In this document: positions 23,828 to 32,027 of the stretch, piece by piece | How the letters are laid out: each line of letters starts with the position of its first letter | Position numbering within the stretch: position 1 is the first letter of the stretch | Assembly: GCA_002400085.1 (NCBI GenBank) | Contig: DHEX01000051.1 | Span: 26,699-60,985, forward strand | DNA length: 34,287 nucleotides | From: Clostridiaceae bacterium UBA4839 | Lineage (GTDB): Bacteria > Bacillota > Clostridia > Clostridiales > Caloramatoraceae | Direction: 5' to 3' | Program-made: the position numbers and the translations under genes | The notes under the pieces: generated by a model | The model's database searches: none | Seen by the model: the letters and a program-made list of their open reading frames with translations, nothing else | What the model was told of the DNA's origin: nothing

Positions 23828-24817
23828 ATGGAACGTTATTTAGGAACCTTTGAGCGCTGGCTTATTGTACCGGTTATTTTGACAGCTATTGCCTTTGCAA
23901 CTTATTATTTACTTAAACGTCATGGCTGGAAGCAGCGCCAGGCTACAGGCTTTGCACTTATTACTCCATGGCTTGTAGGTTTTATTATATTTACTGCATT
24001 CCCATTAATCTATTCATTATATTTAAGTTTTACAGATTATAGCCTTTTTGGAAAACCAAAATGGGTAGGACTTAAAAATTATATATGGCTATTTACAAAG
24101 GATGTTGAATTTTGGCCATCAGTTAAAATAACACTGCTTTATGCAGCGTTGACTGTACCTATAGGAGTTATTGGATCCTTGCTTGTTGCATTGCTTTTAA
24201 ACAAAAAAGTAAAAGGGATAGGTGTATTTAGGACTATTTATTATCTTCCAGCTGTACTCCCCGAGGTAGCAGTTGCCCTTTTGTGGAGATGGCTTTTTAA
24301 TAGTGATTCAGGATTATTAAATTATTTTCTAAGTCCTATTTTAAAATTGTTTGGATTAGGAAAACCTAATTGGTTTGGCGATCCAAAATTTGTTTTGCCA
24401 GCATTTGTAATAATGAGCGTTTGGGGTATATTTGGAACTAATACTGTTGTATTTTTAGCAGGGCTTCAAGGGGTGCCAAAAAGTTTATATGAAGTAGCAG
24501 ATTTAGATGGTGCTAGTTCATATAAAAAATTTAAGTATATAACTGCCCCGCAGATTTCTCCTATTATTTTGCTTCAAATTATTATGGGAATGATAAGCTC
24601 GCTTCAAATATTTACTGTTGCAATGTTTGTTCGTCCTACGACAGCAGCTGGAAAGTTTATGAATCAGCTTATATATGAAAGAGGATTTACTCAGCTTCAT
24701 ATGGGTGAGGCATCAGCTGTTGCATGGGTTTTATTTGTAATAATTTTAGCTCTTACACTTCTTGTATTCAGATCAACTCCTGCATGGGTTTATTATGAAG
24801 CAGAGGTTAAGAGGTAA
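23828..24817 (+). CDS. ABC sugar transporter permease, MalF/UgpA type
   Basis: This 329-residue membrane protein has seven or so hydrophobic helices. The EAA loop reads LYEVADLDGASSYKKFKYIT followed by APQISP, the site that contacts the ATPase. The first helix region (LIVPVILTAIAFATYYLLKRHG) is an extra N-terminal helix before the usual TPWLVGFIIFTAFPLIYSLY start. The ATG at 23828 fits AGAAGGTGA (23815-23823). The next permease starts 12 bp after it. Confidence 0.93.
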   Translation: MERYLGTFERWLIVPVILTAIAFATYYLLKRHGWKQRQATGFALITPWLVGFIIFTAFPLIYSLYLSFTDYSLFGKPKWVGLKNYIWLFTKDVEFWPSVKITLLYAALTVPIGVIGSLLVALLLNKKVKGIGVFRTIYYLPAVLPEVAVALLWRWLFNSDSGLLNYFLSPILKLFGLGKPNWFGDPKFVLPAFVIMSVWGIFGTNTVVFLAGLQGVPKSLYEVADLDGASSYKKFKYITAPQISPIILLQIIMGMISSLQIFTVAMFVRPTTAAGKFMNQLIYERGFTQLHMGEASAVAWVLFVIILALTLLVFRSTPAWVYYEAEVKR

Positions 24818-24829
24818 GGAGGTGCTATT

Positions 24830-25702
24830 ATGGAAAATGCAATTTCAAAACAAAATACTTCAGCAAAAAGAAAAAAGGTAATAAAAAGTACAATAACCTA
24901 TATTATTCTTTCAGCCATTGCCGTTTTAATATTGCTTCCATTTTTTTGGATGCTTTCAACGGCTTTAAAAACTAATGCAGATATATTTGAGTGGCCTCCT
25001 GTGTTGTTTCCCAAATCACCACACTGGGAAAATTTTGCTAATGCATGGAAAGCACTGCCTTTTAACAAGTATTTATTAAATACGATTTTTGTTGTAGTAC
25101 TTGGTATGACAGGCGAAATAATTAGTGAAACTATTGTTGCTTATGGATTTGCAAGATTTAATTTTCCGGGAAAGAATATAATATTTTTTATACTTCTGGC
25201 TACAATGATGCTTCCTTTCCATGTTACTTTAATACCAACTTTTATTATATGGAAAAAGCTCGGACTTGTAGGCACATTTGACCCATTAGTTCTTAGATCA
25301 TGGACAGCTTGGGGTCCCTTTTATGTATTTCTTTTACGACAGTTTTTTATGGGAATACCAACAGAATTAGATGATGCTGCTGAAATAGATGGAGCTTCAC
25401 CTATGCAAACATTTTTTCACATAATACTGCCTCAAATAAAACCAGCATTATTGGCTGTTTGTGTATTTGCTTTTAAGGGATACTGGAATGACTTTTTAGG
25501 GCCACTTGTTTACCTTACAGATATGGATTATTATACTATGAATATGGGAATGTATTTCTTTATGGGTGGAGTCAGTGAGGCACCAAAATGGAATTATTTA
25601 ATGGCAATGTCATCTATTGTTGCATTACCAACTATTCTTTTATTCTTCTTCGCTCAAAAATATTTTGTAGAAGGAGTAACATTTACAGGATTAAAAGATT
25701 AA
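24830..25702 (+). CDS. ABC sugar transporter permease, MalG/UgpE type
   Basis: This 290-residue membrane protein has about six helices. Its EAA loop reads LDDAAEIDGASPMQTFFHII then LPQIKPALLAVCVF. The C-terminus is QKYFVEGVTFTGLKD. The ribosome binding site is AAGGAGG. Its tail differs from that of the truncated permease remnant at 30845-30970, so the remnant did not come from a recent duplication of this gene. Confidence 0.94.
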   Translation: MENAISKQNTSAKRKKVIKSTITYIILSAIAVLILLPFFWMLSTALKTNADIFEWPPVLFPKSPHWENFANAWKALPFNKYLLNTIFVVVLGMTGEIISETIVAYGFARFNFPGKNIIFFILLATMMLPFHVTLIPTFIIWKKLGLVGTFDPLVLRSWTAWGPFYVFLLRQFFMGIPTELDDAAEIDGASPMQTFFHIILPQIKPALLAVCVFAFKGYWNDFLGPLVYLTDMDYYTMNMGMYFFMGGVSEAPKWNYLMAMSSIVALPTILLFFFAQKYFVEGVTFTGLKD

Positions 25703-25736
25703 TAATTATGTAATTTTCCAGGAGGGTATAAGTATA

Positions 25737-26663
25737 ATGAAGCTTAAAACAATAAGTGAGTTATTAGATTCTTATAAATCAAATAATAATAAGATATTTG
25801 GAGAAAAACTTATATTTAAAGGAATTGAAGGTAAGGACGTTTATAATATAACAGCTCCTTTTGAAGATGACGGAGATTTAGTAATTGCAGGAAGAGTAGA
25901 AGACAGAAATTGTGAGCAATCAAAAGTTAAATTTTTTATAAATAGGGATGGAGTTTGGATACCAAGAACAAATACGGTTGAATTTGATCTCCAAGATCCT
26001 TTTGTTACCTTAATAGATAGTGAATTGATTTTCGGCGGGGTTGAAATCCATCCCCATCCCATTATTAAAGGTGCATCAGGGTATAAGACAGTATTTTATA
26101 GAGGACAGAACATAAATAGCCTGAAGAAATTTACAGAGGGTCCTGAAATGATGAAGGACATAAGACTTGTAAAACTCATTAATGGAGAAATTGGTGTATT
26201 TACAAGGCCTCAAGGGGAAGCAGGCAAAAGGGGAAAGATTGGCTTTACTAAAATAAAATCCCTTGAAGAATTAAATAGCGATGTTATTAGTATGACACCC
26301 TTGCTAGAAGGGCAATTTGCTGATGATGAATGGGGAGGTCCAAATCAAATCCACATATTGGAAAATGGTTTGCTGGGAATATTAGGCCATATAGCTTGTT
26401 TTGATAATGAAGGAAACAGACACTATTATTCTATGGTATTTGCATATAATGCAGATACAGATGAAGCTTCAGAAATAAAAATAATAGCTGCAAGGAGTGA
26501 TCTGCCAAGAGGAGAAGCTAAAAGACCAGATTTAGAGGATGTTATTTTTAGTGGTGGATTAGTGAGGCTAAAAAATGGAAAGGCAGAGCTATATTTAGGA
26601 GCAAGTGATGCAGAAGCATATAAAGCTATAATTGATGATCCATTTGCAGAATATGAGAGATAA
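25737..26663 (+). CDS. DUF1861 family protein, predicted beta-propeller
   Basis: This 308-residue protein resembles the DUF1861 family, whose members are predicted five-bladed beta-propellers related to the GH43/GH130 fold. Visible features are repeated strand-turn patterns with acidic residues (VIAGRVEDRN, DLQDPFVTLIDSELIFGGVE, GQFADDEWGGPNQIHIL, FSGGLVRLKNGKAELYLGASDAEAY). No signal peptide is present, so it is cytoplasmic. A clear SD (CAGGAGGG) precedes the ATG, and the gene ends 18 bp before the GH130 gene. Its enzymatic role is not established; pairing with GH130 suggests it acts on the same sugars. Confidence 0.75.
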   Translation: MKLKTISELLDSYKSNNNKIFGEKLIFKGIEGKDVYNITAPFEDDGDLVIAGRVEDRNCEQSKVKFFINRDGVWIPRTNTVEFDLQDPFVTLIDSELIFGGVEIHPHPIIKGASGYKTVFYRGQNINSLKKFTEGPEMMKDIRLVKLINGEIGVFTRPQGEAGKRGKIGFTKIKSLEELNSDVISMTPLLEGQFADDEWGGPNQIHILENGLLGILGHIACFDNEGNRHYYSMVFAYNADTDEASEIKIIAARSDLPRGEAKRPDLEDVIFSGGLVRLKNGKAELYLGASDAEAYKAIIDDPFAEYER

Positions 26664-26681
26664 TTGTTTAAGGAGGGCTAC

Positions 26682-27590
26682 ATGTTTAAGCTTAAAAGAT
26701 TAACAGAAAAACCAATTTTAATGCCAAATGAAAAAAATGATTGGGAAAAAGCTGCAGTTTTTAATGCAGCTGCTATATATAAGGATGGTCTTGTCCATAT
26801 GTTTTATAGAGCATCCGATAATAGCTTTGTGCTTGATAGTGACAGACCTGAAGAAGAACATAAATTTGTATCTTCAATAGGATATGCTATTAGTGAAGAT
26901 GGAATAAGTTTCAAGCGTTTTAATGAACCTGTTATAGTTAGTGAAAACGAACAAGAGGCATGGGGGACAGAAGACCCAAGGATTAGTGAAATTGATGGGA
27001 CATATTATATGCTTTATACTGGATTTGGTGGGAAGGACTGGAACAATTTCAGGATAAGCCTTGCTTATTCAAAGGATTTAAAAAATTGGCATGGGCACAG
27101 AGTGCTTATTGATGAACCTAATAAGGATGCAGCACTACTTCCGCAAAAGATTGATAATAATTTTGTAATGTTTCATAGAAGGATGCCTGACTTGTGGATT
27201 GGATACTCAGAGGATTTAAAAGAGTGGAAAAATCATAAGATAATTATGTCCCCAATTAAGGGCACATGGGAAAGCAAAAAGATAGGTATTGCAGCACCGC
27301 CTATAAAAAGAGAGGATGGATGGCTTCTTATATATCATGCTGTGGATGATAATAATGTCTATAGATTGGGCGCAGCACTTTTAGACTTAAATGATCCATC
27401 TATAGTAATTCATAGGCAGAAAGAACCTATACTGGAGCCTGAGCTATCTTGGGAAAAAGAAGGACTTATTCCTAATGTAATATTTAGCTGCGGGGCAGTC
27501 GAAATTGATGATAAATATTATGTTTATTATGGGGCTGCTGATAAAACCATAGGTGTTGCAGCTATTGAAAAGGATAAGGTTATATTTTAA
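26682..27590 (+). CDS. Glycoside hydrolase family 130 (beta-mannoside phosphorylase type)
   Basis: This 302-residue cytoplasmic enzyme has the five-bladed propeller pattern of GH130. The catalytic aspartate is in WGTEDPRISE. Other family segments are NKDAALLPQKI, MFHRRMPDLWIGYSEDL, KKIGIAAPPIKREDGWLLIYHAV, YRLGAALLDL and PILEPE. The retained HRR, KIG, YHAV and YRLGA residues suggest a phosphate-binding site and so a phosphorylase rather than a hydrolase; substrates are probably beta-mannosides. The start at 26682 follows AAGGAGGG (26670-26677); the earlier ATG at 26664 overlaps the previous stop region. It is the last gene of the ABC operon. Confidence 0.88.
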   Translation: MFKLKRLTEKPILMPNEKNDWEKAAVFNAAAIYKDGLVHMFYRASDNSFVLDSDRPEEEHKFVSSIGYAISEDGISFKRFNEPVIVSENEQEAWGTEDPRISEIDGTYYMLYTGFGGKDWNNFRISLAYSKDLKNWHGHRVLIDEPNKDAALLPQKIDNNFVMFHRRMPDLWIGYSEDLKEWKNHKIIMSPIKGTWESKKIGIAAPPIKREDGWLLIYHAVDDNNVYRLGAALLDLNDPSIVIHRQKEPILEPELSWEKEGLIPNVIFSCGAVEIDDKYYVYYGAADKTIGVAAIEKDKVIF

Positions 27591-27894
27591 AAGTGCCAGG
27601 CACTTTAAATCATTCATAATAAAAGAAGATTACGAATTACGAATAATATAATCATTAGTAGGGAGCGGTCTTGACCGTTCCGCCCCCCAAATTCAGATTG
27701 CCCTGCAGATGCCATAGAATGGAATTGCCACCTGGGTGTTGGCACTGTTACATCCCCCAGATTTCGCTCGTTCATCAACGGAACGGTCAAGACTGTTCCC
27801 TACAACTAATTCTCAATTCTACATTTTACATTATAAAAAATGTTTCGCATTTTCTAACAATCGTTCACTAGTTCACTTGCCACCTGGCACTTTT
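27589..27894. repeat. AGTGCCAGG-bounded repeat island
   Basis: AAAAGTGCCAGG (27589-27600) is repeated inverted as CCTGGCACTTTT (27883-27894), enclosing a gap with no gene. The left edge overlaps the GH130 stop codon and the right edge overlaps the sodC stop codon, so these ends may also be the terminators of the two convergent genes. AAAGTGCCAGGCACTTT at 27590-27606 is itself a palindrome. The two short open frames inside are not genes. Confidence 0.7.
27658..27803. mobile_element. GTAGGGA-CGGTC element, MITE-like
   Basis: This 146-bp element has terminal inverted repeats of about 25 bp (GTAGGGAGCGGTCTTGACC ... and ... GGTCAAGACTGTTCCCTAC) with two mismatches. Each arm is itself nearly palindromic. 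The right half matches the reverse complement of the partial copy at 11746-11803. There is no coding capacity. Confidence 0.7.
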
Positions 27895-28507
27895 ATAATG
27901 AAGGACTTTTGGAGCTACTGATTACTCCGCATGCCAGCTTTCTTCCTGAAGCACCTGCGGGCTGGGTTCTATAATCATCAGGGTTTTCATGTATAATTAC
28001 TGATTTTCCAATTACATCATTAACTTTAAATTTATCGGTAAAAAAGCACATAGATGCAGTCCCGTGATTAGAAAAGAGAACAGGAAAATCCCCTGCATGA
28101 TTGCCGTGAGGCTGATTAGTAGGATTCCAGTGGCCTCCAGCAGCTTTAAATGGATCATTTGGATCGCCAACTTCGCAGTTCCCAAATTCGTGGATATGAA
28201 ATCCATGAGGACCAATTGGTGGATTATTTCCTGAAGCAGGTTTATAATCAGGAAGACCTATAACTGAAACGCATACCCATGTGCCATTAGGTACATCAGT
28301 AAAATATATTACACCTTTAATATCTGGTGCATAAGGTCCTCCTTTTATAGCAGCAGAGGCAGTTGTTGTCTTACTTTCACTTCTGTACATATTAATTGCC
28401 GTAGGATTGTAAAGCATATAACTAAGCTGAGGTAAATACACTGGAATCATATTGTTAAACATCATCCACCATGGGTAATAGTTTTCCATGTAAGGATACA
28501 ATTTCAT
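27893..28507 (-). CDS. sodC: Superoxide dismutase [Cu-Zn]
   Basis: This 204-residue protein has all seven metal ligands: H104 and H106 (FHIHEFG), bridging H126 (GGHWNP), H134, H137 and D140 (PHGNHAGD), and H173 (IIHENPDDY). The disulfide pair C111 and C193 and the active-site arginine R189 (GASGRKLACGVI) are present. The first 35 residues are rich in Y, W, M and P and do not look like a signal peptide or lipobox, so its location is unclear. AAGAAGG ends only 2 bp before the ATG at 28507, so a TTG two codons later is a possible start. Cu/Zn enzymes are less usual in strict anaerobes than in aerobes; family knowledge says they detoxify superoxide. Confidence 0.9.
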   Translation of the reverse strand: MKLYPYMENYYPWWMMFNNMIPVYLPQLSYMLYNPTAINMYRSESKTTTASAAIKGGPYAPDIKGVIYFTDVPNGTWVCVSVIGLPDYKPASGNNPPIGPHGFHIHEFGNCEVGDPNDPFKAAGGHWNPTNQPHGNHAGDFPVLFSNHGTASMCFFTDKFKVNDVIGKSVIIHENPDDYRTQPAGASGRKLACGVISSSKSPSL

Positions 28508-28674
28508 AACCTTCTTTCAAAATATTAATATATTTTTATAGTATGCTTGTTAAATAAAAAAGGTAATATTATAAAAGCGGAACTTATGTATGATGGAGTT
28601 TTGAAAATAAATAAATTATATGAGATAAGGTGAAATTATATATAATTTAGAGGATAATATAGTTGGTGACGTTT

Positions 28675-29034
28675 ATGGTATATAGTAATAGAAGAAGAAA
28701 TCATATTCATATTATTAGGCAGTATAATAATGAAGATATGGAGTATACAGGAACAAGGCTTGTAATATTTTTAAAGAAAAAGGGCAAGCTTATTTACGAC
28801 TTTGATGATTTTAAAGAGCACAAATATAAAAATCCAAAAGATAAGAAAAATTATAAAAGTAAGTGGAAAATCCAGCCCTGCAGTATTGAAGGAATAATAA
28901 AAAAGACTATGACAAACTGCAGTGAGGATGAAAAATATTTTATGGAGCATATAATATATGAATCAGATAAAATAGATATAGAGGACTATATAGATAAAGT
29001 GCTTTTGGAAGAAAACTTAAGTATAACGTCCTAA
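28675..29034 (+). CDS. Unrecognised 119-residue protein
   Basis: The ATG at 28675 follows GGTGA (28665-28669); an upstream TTG at 28663 is less likely. The product is charged and soluble with no membrane segment or signal peptide. It begins VYSNRRRNHIHIIRQYNNED, has a basic middle (FKEHKYKNPKDKKNYKSKWK), two cysteines and an acidic C-terminal helix (SDKIDIEDYIDKVLLEENLS). I do not recognise a family. Its codon use and AT content look like its neighbours, and the ribosome binding site supports expression. Confidence 0.6.
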   Translation: MVYSNRRRNHIHIIRQYNNEDMEYTGTRLVIFLKKKGKLIYDFDDFKEHKYKNPKDKKNYKSKWKIQPCSIEGIIKKTMTNCSEDEKYFMEHIIYESDKIDIEDYIDKVLLEENLSITS

Positions 29035-29041
29035 CATATGG

Positions 29042-29107
29042 TAAAAAATGCTCCCTTTCAAGCAAGCAAGTTTTTATTATTTAACTTGTCTACCTATAAG
29101 GGAGCAT
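29042..29107 (-). terminator. Terminator of the oligo-1,6-glucosidase gene
   Basis: ATGCTCCCTT (29048-29057) pairs with AAGGGAGCAT (29098-29107), and CAAGTT/AACTTG pair inside. Read on the minus strand the stem ends in GGGAGCATTTTTTAC, a proper T run, so it serves the minus-strand gene. Confidence 0.75.
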
Positions 29108-29164
29108 ATCAATGCAATAGCCTCAATTCTCTCTTTAAACTTTACTTGCTGTTAATTTGTGTAG

Positions 29165-30817
29165 TTATAAAAGTTTATAAACTATAGCTTCATAAGGTTT
29201 TAAAGCGATATTGCTTATATCTTTATTTTCATCATCATAGTTACTCAATATAACTTCTGCCTTATTATATTTTATTCCGTTTGGAAGTATAAACTTCTCA
29301 TTATTTCCTTTTAAATTAATAACTACAAAAAGTCTTTCATCACCTAATGTTCGCATATAAGAAAATACATTTTCACATACTTCAAAAGCCTTAAAATCCC
29401 CATATACAATAGATTTATACTCTTTTCTCATTTTAATAAGCTTTTTATAATAATAAAAAATTGAATTTGGATCTTTAAGAGCTTTTGCAACATTTATATC
29501 TTTATAATTAGGATTCACTTTTAACCAAGGGTCATGTTTAGAAAAACCAGCATTTAAAGTATCATCCCACTGCATTGGAGTCCTTGCATTATCCCTGCTG
29601 GACTTATGAACAGCTTCCATAAGTGTTTCTTTAGGTATCCCTTCATTTAATTTTTCATGGTATGCATTAAGAGTTTCAATGTCATTATAGTCCTCTATAC
29701 TATCAAAGCTTACATTTGTCATTCCAATTTCTTCACCTTGATAAATATATGGTGTTCCCTTTAGTGTATGCAAAACTGTAGCAAGCATTTTTGCAGATTC
29801 TACTCTAAAATTTTTGTCATCTCCAAAACGTGAAACCATTCTTGGCTGATCATGATTATTCATATAAAGGGAATTCCATCCTTTATCCTTTAATGCTTCC
29901 TGCCACTTAATTAATACATTTTTAAAATCTTTTGCCTTCCAAGGAATTACGTCCCCTTTGCCGCCTTTGCCTTCATCTATTCCCATAAGCTCAAACTGAA
30001 ATATCATATTAAGCTCTTTCCTGCTTTCATCCACATAATCTCCTGCAATTTCTGGAGTTACAGAGGGAGTTTCTCCTACAGTCATTATGTCATATTTTGA
30101 AAGCACTTCATGATTCATTTCCTTTAAAAATTCATGGACTCTTGGCCCATTTGAATAATATTTAGATCCGCCCATTTTATCATCAGGAAAATCTTGATCC
30201 TTTGAAATGAAATTTATTACATCCATTCTAAAGCCATCAATCCCCTTATCAAGCCAAAATTTCATCATATCATAAATTGCTTTTCTTAACCTTTCATTTT
30301 CCCAGTTTAAATCCGGCTGCTTTACTGCAAACAAATGAAGATAATATTCATCAGTTTTTTTATCAAACTCCCATGCAGGACCGCCAAAACATGATTTCCA
30401 ATCATTTGGCTCCTTCCCGCCCTTTCCTTCTTTCCAAATATAAAAATCTCTATATGGATTATCCTTTGATTCTCTTGATTTCTTAAACCATTCATGTTCA
30501 TCTGATGTATGATTTACAACAAGATCCATTATTATCCTTATGCCTCTTTTATGAGCTTCACATAAGAGTTCATCAAAATCTTCCATGGTACCAAACTCAT
30601 CCATAATGTCCCTATAATCGCTTATGTCATATCCATTATCTGCATTGGGTGACTTATATATAGGATTCAGCCATATAATATCTATGCCAAGTTCCTTCAG
30701 ATAATCAAGTTTACTAGTAACCCCTTTTAAATCCCCTATTCCGTCCCCATTTGAATCATAAAAGCTCCTTGGATATACTTGATATACAACTCCTTCTTTC
30801 CACCATTTTCTTTCCAT
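29165..30817 (-). CDS. malL: Oligo-1,6-glucosidase (GH13)
   Basis: This 550-residue cytoplasmic alpha-glucosidase starts MERKWWKEGVVYQVYPRSFY. The catalytic residues are nucleophile D199 (GFRMDVIN), acid/base E249 (TVGETPS) and D323 (NNHDQPR). The residue after the nucleophile is valine (V200), which in this subfamily goes with alpha-1,6 activity on isomaltose-type sugars; maltases have threonine there. Length is normal. GGGAGGATAATA precedes the ATG. It is the last gene of a minus-strand cluster behind the AraC regulator, and it is followed by a good terminator. Confidence 0.93.
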   Translation of the reverse strand: MERKWWKEGVVYQVYPRSFYDSNGDGIGDLKGVTSKLDYLKELGIDIIWLNPIYKSPNADNGYDISDYRDIMDEFGTMEDFDELLCEAHKRGIRIIMDLVVNHTSDEHEWFKKSRESKDNPYRDFYIWKEGKGGKEPNDWKSCFGGPAWEFDKKTDEYYLHLFAVKQPDLNWENERLRKAIYDMMKFWLDKGIDGFRMDVINFISKDQDFPDDKMGGSKYYSNGPRVHEFLKEMNHEVLSKYDIMTVGETPSVTPEIAGDYVDESRKELNMIFQFELMGIDEGKGGKGDVIPWKAKDFKNVLIKWQEALKDKGWNSLYMNNHDQPRMVSRFGDDKNFRVESAKMLATVLHTLKGTPYIYQGEEIGMTNVSFDSIEDYNDIETLNAYHEKLNEGIPKETLMEAVHKSSRDNARTPMQWDDTLNAGFSKHDPWLKVNPNYKDINVAKALKDPNSIFYYYKKLIKMRKEYKSIVYGDFKAFEVCENVFSYMRTLGDERLFVVINLKGNNEKFILPNGIKYNKAEVILSNYDDENKDISNIALKPYEAIVYKLL

Positions 30818-30844
30818 ATTATTATCCTCCCTATCTTAATTTTA

Positions 30845-30970
30845 TTAACCTTTCACGGCACCTGATGTAAGATCTGATACAATTCCTTTTTGAAATATTA
30901 AGACCATTATAATAAGTGGTACTGTAACAACTACAGTAGCTGCAGCTGCTTCTCCCCATGGAATAGTGTA
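30845..30970 (-). pseudogene. Truncated ABC sugar permease remnant (MalG-type C-terminus)
   Basis: The minus-strand frame reads YTIPWGEAAAATVVVTVPLI followed by IMVLIFQKGIVSDLTSGAVKG and a stop at 30845-30847. This is the last transmembrane helix and the SGAVKG tail of a MalG-type permease. The frame is closed by a stop codon at 30971-30973, only about 16 bp from the end of the isomerase gene. There is no start codon and no other permease sequence, so the rest of the gene, and presumably the other transporter genes, were deleted. It is too short for an ORF search to report. Confidence 0.85.
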
Positions 30971-30988
30971 CTATCTCTACTTTTTCAG

Positions 30989-31915
30989 TTATACAAACTT
31001 TTCTAGGTGCTTTATTCCTAATATAAGCCCTTCTTTAACCTTTTCTACGCTGCCTTCATATAATGGGTCTTCATGTTCTATACTTATAGTCCCATCATAG
31101 CCATTTTTTCTTAGAAGGCTAATTAGCTTTCCCCAATCAACTTGTCCAAGTCCTGGCATACGATATCTCCAGTAACCTATATTATCCTCTCCATCATTAA
31201 AAATCTGCCTGTCATATATTCCATATTTATTTAATCTACCAGTATAAATTTCTACATCCTTTGCATGTACATGAAAAATTCTATCCTTAAAATCTTCAGC
31301 AGCTTTCATATAGTCGATAAATTGCGGCATTAAATGAGATGGATCAAAGTTCAGCCCAAAGTTTTTACTTGGTACTCTTTTAAACATTTCCTCCCAAAGC
31401 TCAGGTGTATAGGATATAGTTCCTGGTAAATCAGGGTACTGCCAACCTCTCATATGGCAATTTTCAATCATTAACTTAATACCGTTTTTTTCAGCATAAG
31501 CTGTTAACTCACTAAATACTTTTTCAAATTCATCAAAGTTTTCCTTCATATTTTTATCAATATTTCTTCCTACAAATGTACCTACATAAGGTGTATCAAG
31601 CATTACTGCTGCATCAATACACTTTTTAACATGATTATTTATAAATGCTCTTTTTGTAGGATCTCTATCTAAGTTGTTATCATAATAAGCAAGAGAAGAA
31701 ATCTTAAGACCATATTCTTTAAAATAGGTTTTTATTTCCTCAGCCTGCTCCTTAGTAAGGTTTTCCACGTCTATATCACTTGATGAATAATCTCTGTTAT
31801 TTTCTTTTGGCCAGCAGGCAACCTCTAAAGCCTTAAATCCATTTTCACTTGCCCATTTAGCCTTTTCCTTCAAAGGCATATTTCCCAAACATACTGTTAA
31901 AAATCCTAAATCCAT
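30989..31915 (-). CDS. Sugar phosphate isomerase/epimerase, TIM barrel
   Basis: This protein belongs to the AP-endonuclease-2-like (xylose isomerase-like) TIM barrels. Metal-binding segments are IENCHMRGW, LNFDPSHLM, FHVHAKDVE and TISIEHEDP. The ATG at 31915 (308 residues) is preferred because AAAGG lies 9 bp before it; the ATG at 31924 (311 residues) immediately abuts that site. Such enzymes act with Gfo/Idh/MocA dehydrogenases on inositol-like or keto-sugar intermediates; the true substrate is unknown. It follows the dehydrogenase gene by about 110 bp. Confidence 0.88.
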   Translation of the reverse strand: MDLGFLTVCLGNMPLKEKAKWASENGFKALEVACWPKENNRDYSSSDIDVENLTKEQAEEIKTYFKEYGLKISSLAYYDNNLDRDPTKRAFINNHVKKCIDAAVMLDTPYVGTFVGRNIDKNMKENFDEFEKVFSELTAYAEKNGIKLMIENCHMRGWQYPDLPGTISYTPELWEEMFKRVPSKNFGLNFDPSHLMPQFIDYMKAAEDFKDRIFHVHAKDVEIYTGRLNKYGIYDRQIFNDGEDNIGYWRYRMPGLGQVDWGKLISLLRKNGYDGTISIEHEDPLYEGSVEKVKEGLILGIKHLEKFV

Positions 31916-32027
31916 TTTATTCATCCTTTCATAGATTAAATTTATTTTAAGGGTGATATCCCTATACTTTTTTGTAATTTCATAATTTCTGTAAAACTTT
32001 TATATTGCAGATGAGTTTTAATAATAA

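Noticed and set aside
27671..27921. Two short plus-strand open frames in the repeat island
   Set aside because: They lie within the MITE-like element and its flanks, lack ribosome binding sites and have low-complexity products.
31925..32027. Terminator between the dehydrogenase and isomerase genes
   Set aside because: AGGG/CCCT around 31950 gives only a very short stem and no proper T run on the minus strand.
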